Part shown: positions 17,879-27,323 of the stretch, in pieces
Layout: every line of letters starts with the position of its first letter
Numbering within the stretch: position 1 is the stretch's first letter
Assembly (NCBI RefSeq): GCF_003026395.1
Contig: NZ_PYOO01000002.1
Coordinates: 434,001-498,000, forward strand
Source of the DNA: Photobacterium iliopiscarium
Lineage (GTDB): Bacteria > Pseudomonadota > Gammaproteobacteria > Enterobacterales > Vibrionaceae
Length of the DNA stretch: 64,000 nucleotides
Reading direction: 5' to 3'
Translations under genes and position numbers: made by a program
The notes under the pieces: model-generated
Seen by the model: only the letters and a program-made list of their open reading frames with translations
Databases searched by the model: none
Told to the model about the DNA's origin: nothing

Positions 17879-18886
17879 TCACTTATTATAAAATTCTTTA
17901 TACCAACGAACGAGGTTCGCAACGCCTTCTTTAACACCAACTTTTGGAGTATAACCAGTCACCTTAAATAGGTCCTGAGTATCTGCATAAGTTTGGTATA
18001 CATCACCAGGTTGCATGCCACGGAAGTTTTTAGTGGCTTCAATGCCTAATTCAGTTTCAATGGCTTTAATAAATTCCATTAAATTAATTGGGCTACCATG
18101 TCCAATGTTATATATGCTGTAAGGTGCAGAGCTTGATGCTGGTGTACCTTCTTCCACTGTCCACGCATCATTACGAGCAGGAACAATATCAGCGATGCGA
18201 ATAACACCTTCAACGATATCATCAATGTAAGTAAAGTCGCGCCACATATCACCATTGTTGTTGATATCAATCGTTTCGCCATCCAAAATTTTCTTAGTGA
18301 AAATATAAGGGGCCATGTCTGGACGACCATAAGGACCATAAACAGTAAAGAAACGTAATCCAGTTGTAGGCATGTTGTACAAGTGAGAGTACGAATGCGC
18401 CATTAACTCATTAGATTTTTTCGTTGCTGCATAAAGAGATACAGGGTGATCTACAGTATCTGATGTTGAAAATGGTGTTTTTGCATTAAGGCCATATACT
18501 GAACTTGATGATGCATAAACAAGGTGACCAACATTATTATGACGACAACCCTCTAAAATATTAAGGTGGCCAACAAGGTTACTGTCTGCATATGCCATTG
18601 GGTTTTCAATCGAGTAACGTACACCTGCTTGAGCGGCAAGGTGAACAACACGATCAAATTTTTCATCAGCAAATAAATCAAGTACATCTTGCGAATGAGC
18701 AATATCAATTTTTTTGAATACAAATTTATTATTGTCTAATAATGGCGCTAAACGTGCTTCTTTTAACGCAACATCATAATAATCATTAACGATATCAATA
18801 CCGACAACGTCATGACCTTTTTTTAATAATTCTTCACTTACCTTTGCACCAATAAAGCCGGCAGCTCCTGTCACTAAATATTTCAT
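17879..18886 (-). CDS. NAD-dependent epimerase, probably UDP-glucuronate 4-epimerase
   Basis: A 335-residue short-chain dehydrogenase/epimerase. It has the NAD motif TGAAGFIGAKV, the YASSSSVYG segment, the catalytic YAATKK (YxxxK), and FFTVYGPYGRPDMAPY and RDFTYIDDIVEGV. These are typical of the CapI/LspL-type enzymes that convert UDP-glucuronate to UDP-galacturonate. With Ugd in the same operon this function is likely, though other UDP-sugars cannot be excluded. Its ATG overlaps the stop of the upstream gene. Confidence 0.85.
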   Translation of the reverse strand: MKYLVTGAAGFIGAKVSEELLKKGHDVVGIDIVNDYYDVALKEARLAPLLDNNKFVFKKIDIAHSQDVLDLFADEKFDRVVHLAAQAGVRYSIENPMAYADSNLVGHLNILEGCRHNNVGHLVYASSSSVYGLNAKTPFSTSDTVDHPVSLYAATKKSNELMAHSYSHLYNMPTTGLRFFTVYGPYGRPDMAPYIFTKKILDGETIDINNNGDMWRDFTYIDDIVEGVIRIADIVPARNDAWTVEEGTPASSSAPYSIYNIGHGSPINLMEFIKAIETELGIEATKNFRGMQPGDVYQTYADTQDLFKVTGYTPKVGVKEGVANLVRWYKEFYNK

Positions 18887-19758
18887 TATTTCACCTTATA
18901 ATCTTGAGTCCATAGATCACCGATTTTTAAATCCCAATCATCAGGCATAGTTAAAAAACCAGATGCTGAATACATTGTCAGCTCACTGAACGTTATTTTT
19001 CCATTATAAAAATATAAGTCGACTCGAACGAAATCGTATTTCTGACCAATCTTTTCGGCAATACGGATCATTTCATCGATATATTCTGGTTTTGGTGGCG
19101 CGGGGTGACAACGAGGGTGATGATACTCAAACCCAAGCTCTTCCCAATTGGCGTCATAAAGGTTACGCGTCATATCGGTAAAACGGCCAGAATCTAACTG
19201 AATAAAGCCCACTTTGCCGTTGAATACATATAATTTGTAATCATCAGGCTCATGACCATCAAATTCTAAATATTCTTCAATAAACACTCGCGGTGGAATA
19301 TTTTCATATGCCCACTCACCTAAAGCACCCGACTGATCTTTTTTTAACCAATCTTTTGCTAACGTTTTCATCTTCGATTTAGGAAGATGATTACCATGAC
19401 GAATAATTTCAATCGTCTGGCTTGTATGGTTAGCTTTATATACATAATCTTTAGGTAATGTTGATAAATCTAATTCATCAAGAGACTCTGGTGAATCTCC
19501 TACCCAAAGCATTTTTGGTAAATATAATTCAGGAACAATTTCTTTAACAAAATCTTTAGCTTTTATTTTATCAGCACCAATCGTTAATAATTCACTACGA
19601 TCTGCAATCTTTTTACACTGAATTTTTTCGTTATATGTCCGAGGATTATCAAAATTGATAAATCGTTTAAATTTACGAAAAAATAAAATTTGCAATCGTG
19701 TTTTAATTGGTATTTTAGAGATGATCTTAGAGAACAATCTAAATTCTAGACTTTCCAC
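18886..19758 (-). CDS. TupA-like ATP-grasp protein (first copy)
   Basis: A 290-residue soluble protein with the marks of the TupA-like ATP-grasp family: NPRTYNEKIQ near residue 40, DYVYKANHTSQT, VFIEEYLEFDG, DYKLYVFNGKV and RVDLYFYNGKITFSELT. ATP-grasp enzymes join a carboxylate to an amine or thiol through an acyl phosphate. TupA was linked to the polyglutamate-containing teichuronopeptide of alkaliphilic bacilli. Here it may attach an amino acid or other amine to a uronate, which is inference. The GTG start has a GAGGG site upstream. A second, diverged copy lies at 27324. Confidence 0.85.
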   Translation of the reverse strand: MESLEFRLFSKIISKIPIKTRLQILFFRKFKRFINFDNPRTYNEKIQCKKIADRSELLTIGADKIKAKDFVKEIVPELYLPKMLWVGDSPESLDELDLSTLPKDYVYKANHTSQTIEIIRHGNHLPKSKMKTLAKDWLKKDQSGALGEWAYENIPPRVFIEEYLEFDGHEPDDYKLYVFNGKVGFIQLDSGRFTDMTRNLYDANWEELGFEYHHPRCHPAPPKPEYIDEMIRIAEKIGQKYDFVRVDLYFYNGKITFSELTMYSASGFLTMPDDWDLKIGDLWTQDYKVK

Positions 19759-19767
19759 TTTACACCC

Positions 19768-20775
19768 TCACTTATTAATACAACTTATATGTTTAATATG
19801 ATTTTCAAATATGGGACCATTATTTGCTTGATGGAAATTAATTTCTCCCCACCCCGCATTATATTCAATAATTGACATTTTCCCGCTATTATCGACAGTC
19901 AAGTCCCATGAAATTATACCGTGGCTTTTTAAAAACTTATGTTTATCTTTAACTAGTTTCAACAACTCATTAAAATAAGGAATAAAATAACCATCTGAAA
20001 ATTTAATTGATGTTCCCGGATGTTGATAGTATTTTTTAAAATCGTGATCAATCGCGAAATCACGTAACTTACCGGTATTATCGACACCAATAGATATTCC
20101 CCCAGCAGCCGAATTATCTATACGACCACCATTCCCCATTCTCAATACGGTTGAAACAGGGAAAACATTACCATTGTAGGCAAAAGTCATCACTCTAACA
20201 GTATTAATTGAAGATGGATTAAAAATAGCCAAACCATCATGCTGCATTATAACTGGTTGAATTACAAAGTCATATTTAGCATTAAAATAGTTTTTTAAAA
20301 ATGGAACAACATGATTTGCAGATCCAATTTCAACACCATTACCACCGCCAGTACCAATACTACGTTTGATAACAAACTCTACATTAGGTTCTGATTGTTC
20401 AAGTAATACGATTAAATCATTCAATTCAATAACGTCATTATTACCATCATAAATAGTTCCAGAAATACAATTTGCAATACTTAATATAGTATTACTATTT
20501 AGTATGTTTGAAATATAGCCTTTATGATCTAAAAATTTATTAAGATCAAAATCGTTGACTTTTGCTTCTAATTTATTGTAAAAATAAGGTTCAGATAAAT
20601 ACTTATCAGATTCAATACCACAAACATCTTGGTATCTATAGCTCCAAAAACGTCCTGTTAATGGACTAAGCATATTTTCACACTTTAGAGATTTGGGGTT
20701 TTTTATACCATATTTAATAAATTTGATATTGGATAAAACCTCATACATAAATCGACGAGTAAAACTATTTTTCAT
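19768..20775 (-). CDS. Sugar-transfer-associated ATP-grasp protein (copy A)
   Basis: A 335-residue protein that I assign to the sugar-transfer-associated ATP-grasp family. Motifs are FVIKRSIGTGGGNGVEIG (nucleotide loop), FVIQPVIMQHDGLAIFNPSS, NTVRVMTF, and the metal-binding end SWDLTVDNSGKMSIIEYNAG. It has no signal peptide or membrane segment. It is a clear paralogue of the gene at 21140: both begin MKNSF and share NLSPL/MLSPL, the glycine loop and the ExN motif. The substrate is unknown; a carboxylate-amine ligase acting on a sugar acid is the family-level guess. Confidence 0.82.
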   Translation of the reverse strand: MKNSFTRRFMYEVLSNIKFIKYGIKNPKSLKCENMLSPLTGRFWSYRYQDVCGIESDKYLSEPYFYNKLEAKVNDFDLNKFLDHKGYISNILNSNTILSIANCISGTIYDGNNDVIELNDLIVLLEQSEPNVEFVIKRSIGTGGGNGVEIGSANHVVPFLKNYFNAKYDFVIQPVIMQHDGLAIFNPSSINTVRVMTFAYNGNVFPVSTVLRMGNGGRIDNSAAGGISIGVDNTGKLRDFAIDHDFKKYYQHPGTSIKFSDGYFIPYFNELLKLVKDKHKFLKSHGIISWDLTVDNSGKMSIIEYNAGWGEINFHQANNGPIFENHIKHISCINK

Positions 20776-21139
20776 TTCTGAACCTTATTAGAACAATTTT
20801 ATTATTCGCACAATTCAAAATTGTGCATTATACACTGGTAATTATTAATTAATATATCAAACTCATTATTGAATTGAAGTATGAAATAATAACACCAACA
20901 ATACATACAAAAAATGAATAACAAAAAATGAATCTATATATCACTATATCAGCTAGTCGTTAAGTAGTAATTAACACGCTAACAACTAAGCATTCAGTGT
21001 TAGGTATTTAATCATTTACGTTCTGATAAATTAACTAATAATTTAAGCTAATAACTAAATTCAGGATAAATAAACAATATTAAGTGTAAATGTTTATCAA
21101 AAAAGATAATTTATGTGTTATCAATAATAAAAACCGATG
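20776..21139. other. Non-coding spacer between the two ATP-grasp paralogues
   Basis: No open frame with a ribosome site is visible in these 364 nt, which are very AT-rich. At 20808-20826 there is an 8-bp inverted repeat (GCACAATT / AATTGTGC, loop CAA) without a T-tract, 33 nt before the downstream gene. The long spacer breaks the otherwise tight operon and could hold a promoter or processing site, but I see no convincing -35/-10 pair. Confidence 0.6.
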
Positions 21140-22150
21140 TTATCGATTAATATTATTTATATATTCCATATGTTCTCTAAACACCGGTCCATGGAAAGCT
21201 TGATGTGATTCTAATCCACTCCAAGCAGTATTACATTCCACAATAGTGACATAACCATCATTATCGACACTTACATCCCATGATATAATACCATGGCTTT
21301 TAAATAACTTATGTTTATCTTTTACTACTGCAACCATTTCATTAAAATAGGGTATTTCATAGTTACCAGGAAACTCAAGTTGTGTTTGTGGATGACAATT
21401 AGTCTTATTTAAATAACAATCAAACCCAAAAGTCGTTAAAGAACCATCCTCTTTAATTCCAATACACAAGCCGCCAGCACTGACATTATCAATTCGGCCC
21501 CCTGGTCCACCCATTTTCACCATACTAGAAACATGATAAACGTTATCATCATAAGCTAATGTCATAATACGAACAGTATTAAGTGATGATGAATTAAAAG
21601 CGGCTAACTGATCATGCTGCTTAACTAATGGTTGAATAACAAAATCATATTTCTTTTTAAGATAAAGGTTAAAGAATGGAATAATTTTATCCGCATCACC
21701 AATTTCAACACTTTCCCCACCACCAGTACCAACACTACGCTTAATCACAAATTCAGAATTAATAGGATCGTTACGTAATCGGTCAGCTACAGCACTAACA
21801 TTAATAACTTTATCATTAGCATCATAAATAACCCCTGAAATACAATTGATAAGCAATGGGATTGCATTTGATTGTAAAATAGCGGGTAAATAACCTTTAT
21901 GGTTAAAATAATCACTTAATTCAAAGTTATTTATCTTTGCTTCTATCTTATTAAAATAAAAACAATCAGAAACATAATCATCAGATTGTATTCCAGAAAG
22001 TAACTCAAATTTATAAGATGAAAATCTACCCATTAGTGGACTAAGATTATTTTTTCGTTTAAAAGATTCAGGATTTTTCATTCCCCAAATTAAATCTTTT
22101 AATGTTACACGGATTTCAAAAAAACGACGACGCAAAAAACTGTTTTTCAT
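21140..22150 (-). CDS. Sugar-transfer-associated ATP-grasp protein (copy B)
   Basis: A 336-residue paralogue of the protein encoded at 19768. It shares the N-terminal MKNSF, the NNLSPLMGRFSSYKFE region, the loop FVIKRSVGTGGGESVEIG, FVIQPLVKQHDQLAAFNSSS and the ATP-grasp metal site SWDVSVDNDGYVTIVECNTAW. The two proteins differ throughout, most in the N-terminal third and near the active-site end (ECNTAWSG against EYNAGWGE), so they may act on different partners. No membrane segments are visible. It begins 127 nt after the stop of a glycosyltransferase gene. Confidence 0.82.
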   Translation of the reverse strand: MKNSFLRRRFFEIRVTLKDLIWGMKNPESFKRKNNLSPLMGRFSSYKFELLSGIQSDDYVSDCFYFNKIEAKINNFELSDYFNHKGYLPAILQSNAIPLLINCISGVIYDANDKVINVSAVADRLRNDPINSEFVIKRSVGTGGGESVEIGDADKIIPFFNLYLKKKYDFVIQPLVKQHDQLAAFNSSSLNTVRIMTLAYDDNVYHVSSMVKMGGPGGRIDNVSAGGLCIGIKEDGSLTTFGFDCYLNKTNCHPQTQLEFPGNYEIPYFNEMVAVVKDKHKLFKSHGIISWDVSVDNDGYVTIVECNTAWSGLESHQAFHGPVFREHMEYINNINR

Positions 22151-22277
22151 TTAAATCGACCTGGCACTTATCAATATTTATTTTATATCGTTATTTAATA
22201 AACCGATAAATAATTAAAATAGTAAAGCAATATTTAAATCCGTTTTATACTGTTAATACCAAAAATAGTTAAATTAA

Positions 22278-23438
22278 TTATGCAATTATTCTTTCAACAT
22301 TTGATATATAGCTATCATTTGAATAATCTTGATAAAATTTATCTAACGTTACTTGTTTCTCTTTACTTGTATTCAGTTGATCAAAAACCATCTGAATAGA
22401 TGTTAAGCTAAAGTCATCCATTAAAATAGATTCATCAAGCTTATTTGCAATCTCAACCATACCACCATAATTCATGGTTAAAATTTTACACCCAGCAAAA
22501 ACACCTTCAATAAGTGTTAATGGTGCATTTTCATAGCAAAGTGAAGGCAATAATACATAGGATGAATGTTCAAAAAGAGATTTAACTACTTTAAAATCTT
22601 GTAAACCATGTAATACAATATCTATGTTTTGATCTTTTAAGGAATCTTTTAGCTTCTCTATATTATCAAAATAAGAGCCTTGTCCTATTATATTTATAAT
22701 AAGATGCTTTGTAGATACAAGTTTCGAATCTACAATTGATTTCAGAAAATCATAAATTCCTTTATCTTTACTTAAGCGTCCAGCAAAAGTAATAACTACA
22801 TCATCATTATTGCTAATAGGACTCGATGAAATCGTTGCAGAAGTAGGATTATATACAATACTTACAAGTGAAGGATCAAAGCGTTTTACTACTTGCTTAT
22901 AAATAAATTCACTAGGGCACATAAAATGATCAAAAACTTTCTGTAGATTTAGCCCTGAATAATATGGATACCATTGTATTAAACGTGCTAACCCATAAAT
23001 ATAACCACGTCTATCCAATTTTTTAGTCACTAAATCTTTAAATGATGGTGGATTCTTAAAAAACTCATTCTCACCATGTTCATAATAAGATAAAGAATTA
23101 GAAGCAGAAACAATATGATAATCATGAACTGTCATAATTACTTTTGCACCCGTCTTTTCTTTATATTTATTAATTTCAATTAAAAATAATGGACTCCATA
23201 AATGATCAAAATTATGAATTAAAATAATATCAGGTTTACTACTTGCTAATTTTTTTCTAATTATATCAATCGCATTAATATTACAACAATACCCTAAAGC
23301 ATTAAACGTAAAGAAATCATCACCAAAAATGTAGTCAACATCATAACCTTGTTCTGAAAATAAGACTCCAGACTGTGTTGCTACATGACCAGCCCCTCCT
23401 CCTCGATGATCACTAATAACTAGAATTTTTTTATTCAT
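22278..23438 (-). CDS. GT4-family glycosyltransferase (second)
   Basis: A 386-residue GT-B type glycosyltransferase. The start MNKKILVISDHRGGGAGHVA carries the glycine-rich acceptor loop. The C-terminal domain has VVITFAGRLSKDKGIYDFLK and an EX7E motif in YENAPLTLIEGVFAG. It is cytoplasmic, presumably adding a sugar to the lipid-linked repeat. It follows the next glycosyltransferase gene by 6 nt. The composition is clearly more AT-rich than ugd or gltX. Confidence 0.87.
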   Translation of the reverse strand: MNKKILVISDHRGGGAGHVATQSGVLFSEQGYDVDYIFGDDFFTFNALGYCCNINAIDIIRKKLASSKPDIILIHNFDHLWSPLFLIEINKYKEKTGAKVIMTVHDYHIVSASNSLSYYEHGENEFFKNPPSFKDLVTKKLDRRGYIYGLARLIQWYPYYSGLNLQKVFDHFMCPSEFIYKQVVKRFDPSLVSIVYNPTSATISSSPISNNDDVVITFAGRLSKDKGIYDFLKSIVDSKLVSTKHLIINIIGQGSYFDNIEKLKDSLKDQNIDIVLHGLQDFKVVKSLFEHSSYVLLPSLCYENAPLTLIEGVFAGCKILTMNYGGMVEIANKLDESILMDDFSLTSIQMVFDQLNTSKEKQVTLDKFYQDYSNDSYISNVERIIA

Positions 23439-23444
23439 TATTGT

Positions 23445-24515
23445 TTACTCTTTATTAATCAATTCTTCTAAAAGGTTAAAACTATTTTTACTATTAAAAT
23501 CTCGAATATCTGGTAGCTTTTCACCATTAAGAACTAATTCTAATTTATCAACAAATACTTCAGTATTAAAACATGGAACCAAATAGCCATTTATTCCATC
23601 ACGAATAATTTCATCAGGTCCACTTTGGCAATCAAAAGAAACAACAGGAGTACCTGCTGTTAATGATTCAGCCAATACATTGGGATATCCCTCATAAAGA
23701 GATGTTAAGATTGTTGCTTTAGCACGATTATAATAACCATTAACATCATTAGTTGTGCGAACTCGTAATATTTCAATATTATATTTCTTTTCAATGATCG
23801 ATAATTCTTTATCTAGTTCATCTTCAAGAACGCCTTTACCAACAATGCAAACTTTAGCACCAACTTTATCTATAATACTATCGATAACAGAAACTAAATA
23901 TGGTAACCCTTTTTGCTTGCTTATTCGGCCAACAAATAAAACATCAATATCTTTCTCTATATTTTCTTTTTTATAAATACTAGTCGATACTGGGTTATAA
24001 ATAACTGTAATCTTACTTTCAGGTACAGAAAGATAATTTACCATATCGTTTTTCATATCATTACATTGAGCAATAAAACAATCAATTCGACGGTATATTA
24101 TTTTTGTTAATAAAATAGTTACCCATTTCTTTATTGAATTTTTAGATGTGTGTAAATCTCGGCTTAAATAATTCACATTACGCGCGATTAATTTGAATTT
24201 TTCTTTACTGCTAAACTGACGATAAAACCATAATGCAATAGACATTTGATGATTAAATGCCATAACCGTCTCAGAAAAAGTAAATTTTGTAGATTTTATC
24301 TTTTTAATCATTGATGATGCATCATGACAACCTAAAGATATAATCTCAACACGGTCATCTAAAAGATCAATATACGAATCTTCATATTCTTTAAATATAA
24401 CGATCCGTACTTTATAACCATTATCGACTAAATAATTTGCATAATTAACACAAACTCGTTCAGCACCACCTTTTCTTATTGCATCTATAAATAAATCTAT
24501 ATTTTTCTGTAACAT
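23445..24515 (-). CDS. GT4-family glycosyltransferase (third)
   Basis: A 356-residue protein with the GT4 pattern: N-terminal IDAIRKGGAERVCVNYANYL, then DVLFVGRISKQKGLPYLV and the EX7E motif in YEGYPNVLAESLTAG, followed by TPVVSFDCQSGPDEII. This resembles WaaG/WbbX-type retaining transferases. Specificity is unknown. It lies between the flippase and the second GT4 gene with short gaps. Confidence 0.88.
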   Translation of the reverse strand: MLQKNIDLFIDAIRKGGAERVCVNYANYLVDNGYKVRIVIFKEYEDSYIDLLDDRVEIISLGCHDASSMIKKIKSTKFTFSETVMAFNHQMSIALWFYRQFSSKEKFKLIARNVNYLSRDLHTSKNSIKKWVTILLTKIIYRRIDCFIAQCNDMKNDMVNYLSVPESKITVIYNPVSTSIYKKENIEKDIDVLFVGRISKQKGLPYLVSVIDSIIDKVGAKVCIVGKGVLEDELDKELSIIEKKYNIEILRVRTTNDVNGYYNRAKATILTSLYEGYPNVLAESLTAGTPVVSFDCQSGPDEIIRDGINGYLVPCFNTEVFVDKLELVLNGEKLPDIRDFNSKNSFNLLEELINKE

Positions 24516-24559
24516 AATTAAACCGAATAAAATAGTGGAAAAAGAAATAAATCTATTAT

Positions 24560-25948
24560 TTAAACTTTTTCTTTAGATAATAAAAATAAGATACAAGCAG
24601 GTATGATCATACTTACGATTAACTTCACAGTTAAATCACCTATTATTGAATCTATATGAATATAATAATCAACTAAAAAGCTTGAAACAATAATTGGAAT
24701 AATAATTATAGTTAATCTCTTAAAATAGTCAAAAACAGGGAATTTAAAATATTTATATGAGACAGCAATATTAACAAGCCATTCAAAAACAGTCGCGAAG
24801 ATAATAAAAAATAATACAACGAAAATACCATAAGAGTGAATAAGAACAAAGAACACTCCAAGACTAAATTTAACATAGAGTCTTATTTTAAAATATAAAT
24901 CAGTACGACCTTCAACTGATAGTATATTACCAAGCAAATTAGATAATGGCACAATAAAGAAAGCAATAGCTAATATTGATAAAAATGGACTAGCACCAAT
25001 CCAGCGCTCACCCAATAATTTTAAAATTATGTCATGTGAATTAAATGATAACCATAAAGAAACAGGTAAATAAATAGCTGTAATATAAGACGCTATATTA
25101 TTCAAATTACTAAAATAACACTTATCGTTATTTCTTAATTTACTAATAATAGGATAATTTACTCGACGAACAATCGATGTGATCGTCATTGATGGTACTT
25201 CTGTTAATTTTGTCGCCTGATTATAAAAACCAAGATCCGTTACAGAATAAAATTTACCAATACCTAAATTAAACATATACCGATATGCAACATCGATAAT
25301 ATTACCTAATAGTAATTTATAACCAAAGTTAAGATGCTCTAATAATAATGGCATTTTAAAATGCCCCGTTGGTCTCCAACCAATCACATACCAAAAAATA
25401 AAGCATCGAACTACTGTTAATACAACAGATTGAACGATTAGGGCCCAAACACCAAAACCAAGATTAGCTAATATTAATGCTATAATCCCACTAAAAACAA
25501 CAGAAAATAATGTAATTTTAGCCTGTGTTTTAAAATTCAGATCTATAGTTAATTTTACCCGTTGAATTTGTTCAAACGCAGTAAAAATAATACTTAATGC
25601 ATATACTTTAAGGTAGATTTCTGCTTGAGGTAAATTTAAAAAATGCGCTAAAAATCCTGATGAACAGAAAATAATAACATAAAGAGAAATACCCAAAGTT
25701 ATATTAAAAACAAACACCGATGTAAAATCATCAACCGATGGTTTTAATTTTCTGATTAAACTATTATTTAAACCACCATTACCTATAACATTTGATAGAT
25801 ATACCACAACTGAAATTAAACCAATCACACCAAAATCAGCGGGAGTTAGTAATCTGGCAAGTAGAATAGTAATAACTAACTGGCTACCTTGAGAGCCAAC
25901 ACCATCAATAAAGCTCCAAAAAAAAGCTTTGAACTCTCGAATATTCAC
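24560..25948 (-). CDS. Wzx-type polysaccharide flippase
   Basis: A 462-residue hydrophobic protein with about 12-14 predicted membrane segments and the start of the WzxC-like branch of the MOP superfamily (SFIDGVGSQGSQLVITILLA, RLLTPADFGVIGL). It should move the undecaprenyl-linked repeat unit across the inner membrane. The start is GTG with GGAAG upstream. Its position beside a Wzy-like gene supports a Wzx/Wzy-dependent pathway. Confidence 0.88.
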   Translation of the reverse strand: MNIREFKAFFWSFIDGVGSQGSQLVITILLARLLTPADFGVIGLISVVVYLSNVIGNGGLNNSLIRKLKPSVDDFTSVFVFNITLGISLYVIIFCSSGFLAHFLNLPQAEIYLKVYALSIIFTAFEQIQRVKLTIDLNFKTQAKITLFSVVFSGIIALILANLGFGVWALIVQSVVLTVVRCFIFWYVIGWRPTGHFKMPLLLEHLNFGYKLLLGNIIDVAYRYMFNLGIGKFYSVTDLGFYNQATKLTEVPSMTITSIVRRVNYPIISKLRNNDKCYFSNLNNIASYITAIYLPVSLWLSFNSHDIILKLLGERWIGASPFLSILAIAFFIVPLSNLLGNILSVEGRTDLYFKIRLYVKFSLGVFFVLIHSYGIFVVLFFIIFATVFEWLVNIAVSYKYFKFPVFDYFKRLTIIIIPIIVSSFLVDYYIHIDSIIGDLTVKLIVSMIIPACILFLLSKEKV

Positions 25949-25966
25949 AAAAATATCTTCCTTGGT

Positions 25967-27178
25967 TTACTCGATTTCACTTTCTGCATCATTTTCTGGC
26001 TCCTCTAATACGGCTTTATTATTAAATACTAAAAATAAATAAAATATAAATCCAAAATATAAAAAACTTAATTTAGTTAGAAATATAACTAGAAACATAA
26101 TTCTATTTAATAATGATTTCGATTTAAAAAACAGATACGCCGTTATCGTTGCTAAACCAAAAAATCCGAATTTAATGATAAAAAACAACCACATACCATT
26201 ATCATTTAATGAGGCTATGCCTAATCTAAAAATAGCACCTGTTGTATTCATTACATGGGCTGCGGCAGACATAATACCTAAAGCGCCATTACCAAAAATT
26301 AAAACAGGTAACTGCTGAGAAAAAACCATATCATTCAAATTACTTCGAATATCTTGTGCATCTCCGCCTAATGAGGTTAAACGCTGGATAGCAATAGCAG
26401 CAATAGCGGCAACAAGTAATGGAGATAACAAAAATAAAATATATTTCAGGTAACTAGCTTTACTGCGTAAAAGGAAATAACCAATAATGATTAAACCATA
26501 AACAATAGCAGCAACAGAAAAAGACAAAATAATAGATAATGCAGATAAAATAACTAATTTATCTACTTTCGGATTTAAATAAAGTTTGGATGCTAAAAGA
26601 ACAACAATAAATCCGGCATACGTTGATGGTTCTTCATAGAATCCAGTACAACGATATATATTACCAATAAGAGGGACAAAGATATCACTACCATATCGTG
26701 ATGACTCCCCTGTTATTAATTTTAATGGATCAATATAAATACCAGTAGGGAATACTATTATAAATTGAATAAAGAACATCGATAAATTAAGAATTAAAAC
26801 ATATTTAATCATTCTTTCTAATTTATCGGTATCCCCTTTTAAAAATACAAAAGTACTATATACCGAGAATAACTTTACGATCATACCTACAGTAAAACTA
26901 TAATAGGTATATTTTATTAGATTATGTACATGAGGATAAATTTTAAGTAATGAGGGTAATGCAATTAATGCAATAATTCCAGAAAGTAAGATAAAAGACT
27001 TGGTACTCTGACTATCAATTTTATGATTACTATAAGTAAAGTGTAATACCCACCCAATAGCTATTAATGGAATCATTATATCGTATCTTAACTCATTAAT
27101 ATTCTCCATAAATCCGACAAAGATAATTACTACAGATATCCAAAATACAACTTGGCTTATTTTAGCATTTGACATCAT
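25967..27178 (-). CDS. Wzy-type polysaccharide polymerase (putative)
   Basis: A 403-residue integral membrane protein with about 10-12 hydrophobic segments and a larger loop between residues about 270 and 330. This is the usual topology of O-antigen/capsule polymerases. Short motifs such as YRCTGFYEEPSTYAGF and NDNGMWLFFIIKFG resemble those of Wzy-like proteins, which are otherwise hardly conserved. The call rests on topology and on its place next to the flippase. The tail is acidic (EEPENDAESEIE). Confidence 0.75.
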   Translation of the reverse strand: MMSNAKISQVVFWISVVIIFVGFMENINELRYDIMIPLIAIGWVLHFTYSNHKIDSQSTKSFILLSGIIALIALPSLLKIYPHVHNLIKYTYYSFTVGMIVKLFSVYSTFVFLKGDTDKLERMIKYVLILNLSMFFIQFIIVFPTGIYIDPLKLITGESSRYGSDIFVPLIGNIYRCTGFYEEPSTYAGFIVVLLASKLYLNPKVDKLVILSALSIILSFSVAAIVYGLIIIGYFLLRSKASYLKYILFLLSPLLVAAIAAIAIQRLTSLGGDAQDIRSNLNDMVFSQQLPVLIFGNGALGIMSAAAHVMNTTGAIFRLGIASLNDNGMWLFFIIKFGFFGLATITAYLFFKSKSLLNRIMFLVIFLTKLSFLYFGFIFYLFLVFNNKAVLEEPENDAESEIE

Positions 27179-27323
27179 ATTTATTAAATCATAATGTGAG
27201 GTGAGATGTATAATAAATTACCAACTTATATTTTATAAATTGGTAATCTATTGTATATATTATCAATAAATATAATGAAAAATGAAGTTGAATATTTAAC
27301 TTTATATTTAATCAATATGGAAT

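Noticed and set aside
20808..20826. Intrinsic terminator in the spacer between ATP-grasp genes
   Set aside because: The 8-bp hairpin is AT-rich and lacks a T-tract on either strand.
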